5,945 nt of DNA from an uncultured Verrucomicrobiota bacterium. Its GTDB lineage: Bacteria > Verrucomicrobiota > Kiritimatiellia > RFP12 > UBA1067. Position 1 is the first letter of the stretch; each line of letters starts with the position of its first letter. The stretch is taken from contig CAMEZU010000120.1 in NCBI GenBank assembly GCA_945947925.1, positions 1 to 5,945 on the forward strand, in the 5' to 3' direction. This document shows, piece after piece, positions 1 to 5,301 of this stretch. The position numbers and the translations under genes are program-made. The notes below the pieces were generated by a model, which made no database searches, was not told where the DNA came from, and saw nothing but the letters and a program-made list of their open reading frames with translations.

Positions 1-54
1 CTGCAGACTCCCTCCTTTACCCCGCCTGCACCGGCGGGTTCAATCCCAGGGAGC
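1..54 (-). promoter_or_regulatory. Probable 5' leader and ribosome binding site of a gene starting just left of the window
   Basis: Read on the minus strand, positions 18-8 give AAAGGAGGGAG, a near-perfect Shine-Dalgarno sequence. Only ten more bases follow before the edge. The xylanase gene in this window has almost the same element (AAGGAGGGAG) with 11 nt between GGAGG and its ATG. By analogy a start codon would fall immediately outside position 1. The leader would begin near position 54, downstream of the promoter at 61-90. The coding sequence itself is not visible, so the gene's identity is unknown. Confidence 0.5.
21..38 (-). other. GC-rich hairpin in the putative leader
   Basis: CCCGCC (21-26) and GGCGGG (33-38) form a perfect 6-bp stem around a 6-nt loop. 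On the minus strand no U tract follows (GGTAAAGG comes next), so it does not look like a complete intrinsic terminator. It lies between the promoter at 61-90 and the ribosome binding site at 8-18, where it could shape the leader RNA or be a remnant terminator for the xylanase transcript. Its stem resembles that of the dehydrogenase terminator at 5251-5274, which also begins AACCCGCC on the minus strand. Confidence 0.4.
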
Positions 55-60
55 ATATAA

Positions 61-90
61 AGTATACCACGACATAATTCTCATTGGCAA
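61..90 (-). promoter_or_regulatory. Sigma70-type promoter reading off the left edge
   Basis: On the minus strand TTGCCA (90-85, five of six matches to the -35 consensus) is followed by an 18-bp spacer and TATACT (66-61, five of six matches to the -10 consensus). Transcription would start near position 54. The -35 box begins only 13 bp after the xylanase stop codon. The downstream gene would therefore have its own promoter and need not be cotranscribed with the xylanase gene. Confidence 0.55.
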
Positions 91-103
91 GGGGCTTCTA
101 ATG

Positions 104-1756
104 TTACTTGAGATCGACAAGCTTTGTGTGCGTCGCGCCGGCGGCGTCGGTCCAGGTGAGACGGTACGTGCCGCGGAAGCCGCGGAAAGCGACGACCTGA
201 CGGCCTTCCTCTTCACCCTTCGCTTTCACCTCCAGATGCGTCTTCCACTCGCAGTTGATGAGGTCGTCCATCGCGTAGTACGCGGTCTTCGGCTTCATGT
301 CGCGGGTGAAGAGCCCGCTGATCGACGGCTCGCCCGGCGCACCGCAGTTGTCGACGACGTTCCACCAGGTGATGCCGTTCATTTCCCGGACGGCGAACCA
401 GGCGCGGTAGCAGTTGCGCATGATGATTGCCTGCACCATCTGCCCCTGCGGCGTCATGTCCGGCGCGGTGATGGTGATCTCGGAGAGATGAATCGGCTTG
501 CCGCCCGATGCCGCTGCGACCTCGGCCATTGTCATCGCGATGCCCTCCGGCGTCACCTTGTCGCGGGCCTCGTCCGAAAACTCGCCGCGCGCAATGCTGG
601 CGGACTCCTTCGGATTGAAGAGATGCATCTGCGAGCCGACCACGTCGAAGTCCGCGCCATGCGCCTGCAGGTCCTTGATCTGTCCGGGGAAGGCGGACAT
701 GTTGTACTCGTTCAGGTTCAGCCAGGCGTCCGGCTTCATGTGCTTGCGCGCGAGGACGAGTCCGTTGTAGGCGTAGTTCGCCGGCATCACGCCGTAATGG
801 CTCTTCGTCAGCGGTAGCGTGTTGACGGCCGCCGACTCGCCCGCCGGCCACGTGCGGCGGGCGCCGTTCGCCCAGTCGGTGGCGGACTCGTTCACGACAT
901 CCCAGCTGTCGACGCGCGACCCGTAGCGCTCGGCAATCTCGCGGATCCGCTTCTCGTAGAAGAGGTTCTGCGCCTTCACGAAGCTCGGCACGAGCGCGGC
1001 GATCTCCGCCTCCGACAGCTTCGCGTAGATCGCGGACCACGCATCGGCCCAGACGCGCTCGTTCCGGTCGCGCGCCATGTCCTTCACGCCCATCGGCAGC
1101 CGCCAGTCGCGCGTCGGGACCTTCACCCCGGTCGCCTGCTCGAGCGCGAACTTCTCGTCCGCCGGACAGAAGTCCTCCCACAGCCACGTCGGCGTATGCC
1201 ACGCGTTGTTGCCCCACACGAGCGGATGTCCGTGAATGCGCACGCCGCGCGTCTTGCAGAAGCCGACCACCGGATCGGGCGCCGGGCGGCGCCAGTGCGC
1301 CTTGTGCATCGGCCCGACCGGATCGCGCGCATACTCGCGGTTCCAGTATTCCTCGGTGTCCTCGTACGCTTCGGCGAAACGCGGCGCATAAGGATAGCGC
1401 TCGAGCGTCCGCCAGTAGAACGCGACGGTGGCGGAATTGAAGAGCGTCCCGTACAGCTCCTTGTAGCGTTCGTTCCACTCCGTCTTCCCGAGCTGGTTGA
1501 AGTTGAAGATGTGCGCGCCGAAGAAGAAGGCGTGCGAGAGCTGCTCGACCTTCACGACGGTACCGGCCGGGGCCTCGAGTTCCACGACGGCATCCGCCTT
1601 GCGGTACTTCTCGATGTCCGCATCGATCCTCGCCTGGGCTTCGTCGTTCCACACCGCCCAGTACTTCTCGCTCATCACCGACCTATCCATCACGAACTCG
1701 CCACGAGCCGTGAGGACCGCCGACAGAAGACAAAGGGTTATCGTCGCATCTCGCAT
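104..1756 (-). CDS. Secreted GH10 family endo-1,4-beta-xylanase-like glycoside hydrolase
   Basis: The 550-residue product is predicted to cleave beta-1,4 links in xylan or a related polysaccharide outside the cytoplasm. Residues 1-19 look like a signal peptide (MRDATITLCLLSAVLTARG). A short beta-rich segment ending in HAFFFG (75-80) is followed by the catalytic barrel. GH10 landmarks in order are GHPLVW (H177, W181), WDVVNE with the acid/base E290, NEYN (349-352), SQMH (H378), HLSEITI with the nucleophile E426, and GITWW (461-465). About 47 C-terminal residues after WKTH look like a small added beta domain. Two features diverge from classical GH10 enzymes. H177 and E290 are 113 residues apart against roughly 47 in well-studied members, and the usual WHSQ is WGNN. 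The ATG start is preferred to an in-frame GTG at 1777 because AAGGAGG lies ahead of it. The family call is firm; the substrate is not. Confidence 0.92.
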   Translation of the reverse strand: MRDATITLCLLSAVLTARGEFVMDRSVMSEKYWAVWNDEAQARIDADIEKYRKADAVVELEAPAGTVVKVEQLSHAFFFGAHIFNFNQLGKTEWNERYKELYGTLFNSATVAFYWRTLERYPYAPRFAEAYEDTEEYWNREYARDPVGPMHKAHWRRPAPDPVVGFCKTRGVRIHGHPLVWGNNAWHTPTWLWEDFCPADEKFALEQATGVKVPTRDWRLPMGVKDMARDRNERVWADAWSAIYAKLSEAEIAALVPSFVKAQNLFYEKRIREIAERYGSRVDSWDVVNESATDWANGARRTWPAGESAAVNTLPLTKSHYGVMPANYAYNGLVLARKHMKPDAWLNLNEYNMSAFPGQIKDLQAHGADFDVVGSQMHLFNPKESASIARGEFSDEARDKVTPEGIAMTMAEVAAASGGKPIHLSEITITAPDMTPQGQMVQAIIMRNCYRAWFAVREMNGITWWNVVDNCGAPGEPSISGLFTRDMKPKTAYYAMDDLINCEWKTHLEVKAKGEEEGRQVVAFRGFRGTYRLTWTDAAGATHTKLVDLK

Positions 1757-1767
1757 AAGAAAAGCTC

Positions 1768-1774
1768 CCTCCTT
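1768..1774 (-). promoter_or_regulatory. Ribosome binding site of the GH10 gene
   Basis: The minus strand reads AAGGAGG, with 11 nt between it and the ATG at 1756-1754. This fixes the start, because the alternative GTG at 1777-1775 lies just upstream of the AAGGAGG and has no comparable site. Of the three genes with a visible promoter inside the window, only this one has a normal leader with a Shine-Dalgarno sequence. Confidence 0.8.
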
Positions 1775-1801
1775 CACTCAACACTCTCAATTGATGCCCC
1801 C

Positions 1802-1830
1802 ATTATACCCGAGGCGCACGGAAACGGCAA
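1802..1830 (-). promoter_or_regulatory. Promoter of the GH10 gene
   Basis: On the minus strand TTGCCG (1830-1825, four of six matches to the -35 consensus), a 17-bp spacer and a perfect TATAAT (1807-1802) form a sigma70-type promoter. The expected start near 1795 leaves a leader of about 38 nt that includes the ribosome binding site. Two direct repeats (1832-1867) begin immediately upstream of the -35 box, where an activator would sit. Confidence 0.65.
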
Positions 1831-1831
1831 G

Positions 1832-1845
1832 CATTATTCGTGCAA
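1832..1845. repeat. Direct repeat copy 1, candidate operator half-site
   Basis: The sequence CATTATTCGTGCAA matches the copy at 1854-1867 in 12 of 14 bases, including the uninterrupted TTCGTGCAA. The copies are 22 bp apart start to start, about two helical turns, on the same DNA face. This copy lies next to the -35 box of the GH10 promoter. Spacing and placement resemble AraC/XylR-family activator sites, but no such regulator is encoded in the window. Confidence 0.55.
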
Positions 1846-1853
1846 ATGAAACT

Positions 1854-1867
1854 CACTTTTCGTGCAA
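1854..1867. repeat. Direct repeat copy 2, candidate operator half-site
   Basis: The sequence CACTTTTCGTGCAA is the distal copy relative to the GH10 promoter (about -60 to -73) and lies 16 bp upstream of the -35 region of the sugar transferase promoter. A factor bound to both copies could influence either divergent gene. Confidence 0.55.
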
Positions 1868-1883
1868 CGCCCGACAGCTGGCC

Positions 1884-1912
1884 TTCAGCGCGTCCCCGCG
1901 TTATGCTATAAT
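1884..1912 (+). promoter_or_regulatory. Extended -10 promoter of the sugar transferase gene, probably leaderless
   Basis: A perfect TATAAT (1907-1912) is preceded by TGC, giving the extended -10 element TGCTATAAT. The -35 region, TTCAGC at 1884-1889 with a 17-bp spacer, is weak. Only nine bases separate the -10 box from the ATG at 1922, so transcription should begin about three bases before the start codon. No Shine-Dalgarno sequence is present, in keeping with a leaderless mRNA. Confidence 0.65.
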
Positions 1913-1921
1913 AGCCGCGAC

Positions 1922-2503
1922 ATGAAGCGCCTTCTCGACACACTGCTCGTCCTCCTCTCGGCCCCCCTGTGGATTCCGCTCGCCCTGGCCGTCGCCCTGG
2001 CCGTCGCCTGCTCCATGGGCCGTCCCGTCATCTTCCGCCAGGACCGCGCCGGCAAGGGCGGGCGCGCCTTCCGCTTCATGAAGTTCCGCACCATGCGCGC
2101 GGGCGAGGGAAGCGACGCCGAGCGGACGACGCGTCTCGGCCGCTTCCTCCGGGCGACGTCCCTCGACGAGCTGCCGCAGCTCCTCCACGTGCTTTCCGGC
2201 AAGATGTCCCTTGTCGGCCCCCGGCCGCTTCCCGTGCGCTACCTTCCGCGTTACTCGCCCGAACAGGCGCGCCGGCACGAGGTCCGTCCCGGCATCACGG
2301 GCTGGGCGCAGGTCAACGGACGCAACGCCATCTCCTGGGAGCGCAAGTTCGCCCTTGACGTCTGGTACGTCGACAACCGTTCGCTCGCCCTCGATCTCAA
2401 GATTCTCTGGCGGACGGTCTTCAAGACCGCCGCGCAAGCCGACATCAACGCTTCCGCAACGGAAACGATGGACGAATTCAGGGGCTCCGCGTATCGCGGC
2501 TAG
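1922..2503 (+). CDS. Small bacterial sugar transferase (monotopic phosphoglycosyl transferase)
   Basis: The 193-residue product belongs to the bacterial sugar transferase family (PglC/EpsL/WcaJ C-terminal type). It moves a sugar phosphate from a nucleotide sugar to undecaprenyl phosphate at the inner face of the membrane, the first step of building surface polysaccharide or protein-linked glycans. Residues 4-31 form a hydrophobic segment broken by prolines at 15 and 19, as expected for the re-entrant membrane helix. Family motifs follow: FRQDRAGKGG (38-47), KFRTM (54-58), the catalytic Asp-Glu pair D82-E83 in LDELPQ, SLVGPRP (96-102), RPGITGWAQVNGR (122-134) and a final TMDEFRG. The length is that of the minimal single-domain form. 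The ATG at 1922 is preferred over an in-frame GTG at 1862, because the promoter lies between them. No glycosyltransferase or flippase gene is adjacent, so the glycan it starts is unknown. Confidence 0.93.
   Translation: MKRLLDTLLVLLSAPLWIPLALAVALAVACSMGRPVIFRQDRAGKGGRAFRFMKFRTMRAGEGSDAERTTRLGRFLRATSLDELPQLLHVLSGKMSLVGPRPLPVRYLPRYSPEQARRHEVRPGITGWAQVNGRNAISWERKFALDVWYVDNRSLALDLKILWRTVFKTAAQADINASATETMDEFRGSAYRG
2487..2499. other. Small perfect hairpin at the end of the sugar transferase gene
   Basis: CCGCG (2487-2491), loop TAT, CGCGG (2495-2499) forms a 5-bp stem just before the stop codon. Neither strand has a T tract after it. It is the only symmetric element near the 9-bp gap between the two convergent genes. 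It may be a coincidence of GC-rich codons. Confidence 0.25.
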
Positions 2504-2512
2504 GCAACCAGA

Positions 2513-3133
2513 CTACGAGTGCAGCAGGCCCTTGCGCAGGCCGATCGCCACGGCGTCGACCCGGTCCTTGGCGTCGAGCTTCTCGTTGACATGCTTGAGA
2601 TGGACCTTCGCGCCGTTCTCCGAGACGCCGAGCCGGGCGGCGATTTCGCGGTTGGAAAGGCCCTGCGCCAGGAGCTGCAGCGTCTCAAGCTCGCGCGGCG
2701 TCAGTTCGGGCGCATGGCTGCGGGCCTCGTAGAGCTTCCGGATTTCCTCGGGAACGTACGTGCGTCCTTCGGCGACGGCACGAATCGCGTCCACGATGTT
2801 GCCCGGCGCGGAGTCCTTCATCACATAGCCCTTCGCACCGATCGTGAGCGACTGGTAGACGTCCTCCTCGGTGCCGGCGGTCGTGAGCATGATGACCTTC
2901 CGGTCGGGACGGGCCGCCAGGATTTCCCTCAGCGCCGCCACGCCGTCCTTGCCGGGCATGCGGATGTCCAGGAGAACGACGTCCGGACCCGTCTTCTCGA
3001 CAAAGGCGGCGGCGCCTTCCCCGTCGGGATGTTCGCCCGCGAACTGGATGTCCTTGAAGACGGACAGGGCGTACTTCAGTCCCATGCGCACGACCGCATG
3101 GTCGTCGATGACCGCAACTCGGATAACCTTCAT
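2513..3133 (-). CDS. NarL/FixJ-type response regulator with LuxR-type DNA-binding domain
   Basis: The 206-residue cytoplasmic transcription factor is the output half of the two-component system encoded with the upstream kinase gene. The receiver domain (about 3-120) has the acidic pair D10-D11, the phosphate-accepting D56 in LLDIRMP, T84 and K106, so all key residues are present. The C-terminal LuxR-type helix-turn-helix domain (about 143-204) contains LTPRELETLQLLAQGLSNRE and then IAARLGVSENGAKVHLKHV, which holds the recognition helix. Length is typical for the family. The ATG overlaps the kinase stop codon as ATGA, and AAGGA lies 7 nt upstream inside the last kinase codons, so translation is probably coupled. 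The target genes cannot be deduced here; the divergent promoters at 1802-1912 are nearby but carry no proven site. Confidence 0.95.
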   Translation of the reverse strand: MKVIRVAVIDDHAVVRMGLKYALSVFKDIQFAGEHPDGEGAAAFVEKTGPDVVLLDIRMPGKDGVAALREILAARPDRKVIMLTTAGTEEDVYQSLTIGAKGYVMKDSAPGNIVDAIRAVAEGRTYVPEEIRKLYEARSHAPELTPRELETLQLLAQGLSNREIAARLGVSENGAKVHLKHVNEKLDAKDRVDAVAIGLRKGLLHS

Positions 3134-5223
3134 CTCTTCTTCCTTTCGATTCGTACCGCGTTCCAGCCGTTGCGCCGGCCGAAGCTGAGCGCATAGCCGT
3201 TGCGGGCCGCGCGTTCGCGCATGCTGGACAGGCCGAAGTGGCCGGTCTCCGGACCGAGCGCCGCCTCGGCGTCGAACGGCTCGCCGTCATTGAGGACGCT
3301 GAACGCGAATCCGCCGCCCCTGAGCGGATCGCTCACGAGGAGGATGCGCGCGGCGCGGCCGTGCTTGACGGCATTGGTCATCGCCTCCTGCGCGAAGGCG
3401 ATGAGGTCCGTCTTCTCCGCCGTGCTCATGTCCGACGGTAGGCCCCGCAGCATCGTCCTCACGCGCGCGCCGCCGGCGGCGTTCGCCTTGGCCGCGAGGA
3501 TCTTCAGGAAGTCTTTCGGCGGCCGCATCATCATCTCGTCGCTCTGGAGGTTGAGGATGGCGTCGCGCATCTCGCGACGCGCGGACTCGAGGATGTCGCC
3601 CGCCATCGCGAGCGCCCCGCGGGAGGCCTCGGAGAGGCGGTCGGACTCGTTCTGGACGGAGAAAAGGAGCAGCCGCGCGCCGGAGAGATGCTGGGCGATC
3701 GTGTCGTGCAGCTCCTCCGCAAGCCGCCGCCGGTCGGCCGACACGGCCGCCACGCGGTCGCGCTGGCGAATCGCGCGCAGGCGCACCCAGACGACAAGCA
3801 GGGCGAGCGGCAGGAGGGACCAGAGTCCGGCCGTCCTGGACAGCCGGACGAGTCCGCGACGGCGGGACTCGGCGTCCGGTTCGGGAACCAGGTCGGACGC
3901 GTCGCGCATCAGCAGGGTCAGGCTCTGGATCGTCACGCCGCGGCCCGTGTTCACGTTGTTCTCGAAGCTCACCTTGAGGACACCCGTCACGGACGCCAGC
4001 GGCCGGTCCACCAGCGCCTCGACCAGGGACGCCGCCGCCGATTCCAGACGGGCGCACAGCCTGTGCCCGCCGATCTCGAGCTCGAACTCCGTCCGGCCGT
4101 CCGCCGTCAGCTCCGCCCGCTGCACGCGGCCCCGCACCCGGACCAGCCGGTAATGGCAGTCCATCTCGCCGGGATCGTCGTGCGTCATGACGGCATGCAG
4201 TTCGTCCGCCGGGAAGTCGACCGGTTGCCGCCGCCCCGCGTTGCGTCCCGTGCGCACGAACGTGCCGAGCGCCAGAATGCCGCAGTCGTCCGACATCGTC
4301 GGGAAACCTGCGGCCTCCACCGTCTCGCCGACCTCCGGCAGGCCGTCCCCCTCCACGTCCACGCGGACGGACGTCTCGGCCTGCAGGACGAAGAAACGCC
4401 CCGCGCGGTTGACGTACGTCACCTCGCCCGACAGGCGGCGCAGATGGCCGTCGTACTCCTGCGGCATCCAGGTCATCACCCCGGCGGGACGCACCCCGCC
4501 GCGCGGCGCGAGACACACCGCCGCCTCGGACCGCTGCACGGCGTAAATCGCCTCGCGCGAAACCGCCTCGACCTCTGGACGCAGGAACTCGGCGCGCGCG
4601 TTGTAACTCGGCACGCAGACGCCGTCGACTGCAATCTCCCGGTCGCGGAAGACCGCCAGATCCGGCCATTCGCCACGCAGATGGACGCGCACCACCCCGT
4701 CGGGCGTTCCCAGGGTCATCATCGTCACCGGACCGTTCGCCAGGGTCTCCGCCCGGACGCTCTGCAGGACGCCCTTCACCGTCATGCGGCGGTTGTTGAA
4801 GGTGCCGAGCTCGAGGTCCGCCAGCCGCTTCAGCGGCGGAGCCGGCAGCGTGCGCTGGCCGACAATCCGGATCTGGCTCGCGTGGACGCCCGGCTCGAGC
4901 ATGTACGGCAGGACGACGCCGCGCACCTCCACAAGGTCGCCGACCGTCGGCGCCTCGCCGTCCGCGAGCTCGAGCCGGTCCATTCCCGGCAGGTTCGAGC
5001 CGACGAAGATGCCCGGCCCGTTCGGATCGGCCGCGTCCACCAGCGCATAGGCGTTCTTCTGCCACGCGAAGACGCACGAGACGACGCCCGTCACCACGCA
5101 GGACGGCGCTTCAGACGCCTCCTCGCGGTACATCGACGCAATGTCCGCCACCGACAGGACGGACGCACGCACCGCCGTCGCCAGCGATGCGGCCAGAAGC
5201 GCCAGATGATTCCCCCGTTTCAT
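3130..5223 (-). CDS. Membrane sensor histidine kinase (HisKA_3 type) with repeated OB-like periplasmic units
   Basis: The 697-residue product should phosphorylate the regulator encoded just downstream. Residues 1-20 form a signal peptide (MKRGNHLALLAASLATAVRA). The large outer region (about 21-455) is built of four similar beta-rich segments, near 40-125, 146-222, 262-325 and 359-437. Each is marked by a V-x-G-x-V opening, and some carry a G-D/E-x-V-E-V/A-x-G turn later. They look like OB-fold repeats, a layout I recall from kinases of Verrucomicrobia and relatives. One transmembrane helix (about 464-481) leads without a HAMP domain to the HisKA_3 dimerisation helix with phospho-accepting H506 in AEELHDTIAQHL. 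The ATPase domain shows the N box with N617 in QEAMTNAVKHG, NDGEPFD (645-651) and GHFGLSSMRERA (661-672). All catalytic motifs are intact. The ligand is unknown. The start follows TATAAT by only eight bases. Confidence 0.93.
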   Translation of the reverse strand: MKRGNHLALLAASLATAVRASVLSVADIASMYREEASEAPSCVVTGVVSCVFAWQKNAYALVDAADPNGPGIFVGSNLPGMDRLELADGEAPTVGDLVEVRGVVLPYMLEPGVHASQIRIVGQRTLPAPPLKRLADLELGTFNNRRMTVKGVLQSVRAETLANGPVTMMTLGTPDGVVRVHLRGEWPDLAVFRDREIAVDGVCVPSYNARAEFLRPEVEAVSREAIYAVQRSEAAVCLAPRGGVRPAGVMTWMPQEYDGHLRRLSGEVTYVNRAGRFFVLQAETSVRVDVEGDGLPEVGETVEAAGFPTMSDDCGILALGTFVRTGRNAGRRQPVDFPADELHAVMTHDDPGEMDCHYRLVRVRGRVQRAELTADGRTEFELEIGGHRLCARLESAAASLVEALVDRPLASVTGVLKVSFENNVNTGRGVTIQSLTLLMRDASDLVPEPDAESRRRGLVRLSRTAGLWSLLPLALLVVWVRLRAIRQRDRVAAVSADRRRLAEELHDTIAQHLSGARLLLFSVQNESDRLSEASRGALAMAGDILESARREMRDAILNLQSDEMMMRPPKDFLKILAAKANAAGGARVRTMLRGLPSDMSTAEKTDLIAFAQEAMTNAVKHGRAARILLVSDPLRGGGFAFSVLNDGEPFDAEAALGPETGHFGLSSMRERAARNGYALSFGRRNGWNAVRIERKKR

Positions 5224-5231
5224 AGGCCTTG

Positions 5232-5258
5232 ATTATAGCAAAAAAAGAAGCCCGCCAA
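5232..5258 (-). promoter_or_regulatory. Extended -10 promoter of the kinase/regulator operon, probably leaderless
   Basis: On the minus strand TGCTATAAT (5240-5232) contains a perfect -10 box with a TG extension, the same nine bases as at the sugar transferase promoter. The ATG at 5223 follows after eight bases, so the transcript should begin about two bases before it. The -35 match is weak (TTGGCG at 5258-5253 with a short 15-bp spacer) and lies inside the terminator stem of the gene upstream. The extension may make up for this. Confidence 0.6.
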
Positions 5259-5274
5259 CAGAACTGTCGGCGGG
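5240..5274 (-). terminator. Intrinsic terminator of the glyceraldehyde-3-phosphate dehydrogenase gene
   Basis: On the minus strand an 11-bp stem (5274-5264 pairing with 5261-5251, one G-U pair) closes on two bases, so a few inner pairs would open to form the loop. It is followed by CTTC and seven T residues (5246-5240). This is a strong rho-independent terminator starting 27 bp after the stop codon. Its T tract and stem double as the spacer and -35 region of the kinase promoter. Confidence 0.88.
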
Positions 5275-5301
5275 TTCCTTGAGTAAGACTCGCGAGGAGA
5301 A

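Noticed and set aside
33..55. A tRNA T-arm-like string (GCGGGTTCAATCCC) near the left edge.
   Set aside because: The following bases (CCAGG) do not pair with GCGGG beyond two or three positions, and no acceptor or anticodon arm can be built around it.
1757..1777. An upstream GTG start that would add seven residues to the GH10 protein.
   Set aside because: The AAGGAGG site falls just inside the extension and fits the ATG at 1756; the ATG version begins directly with a signal peptide.
1196..1849. Open frames on the plus strand across the GH10 gene (also 101-817).
   Set aside because: The GH10 frame carries a full set of family motifs; these antisense frames show no family features and no ribosome binding site.
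1862..1921. A GTG start that would add 20 residues to the sugar transferase.
   Set aside because: The perfect TATAAT promoter lies inside the extension, and the added residues are not part of the family's N-terminal membrane helix.
2513..5223. The two-component pair as the regulator of the neighbouring xylanase and sugar transferase genes.
   Set aside because: Proximity is the only argument. The direct repeats in the divergent promoter look more like AraC-type sites than the short inverted sites typical of NarL-type regulators.
3688..5232. A 514-codon open frame on the plus strand opposite the histidine kinase gene.
   Set aside because: It is a GC-rich antisense shadow: its translation is rich in Arg, His and Pro with no recognisable domain, while the opposite strand encodes an intact kinase with all motifs.
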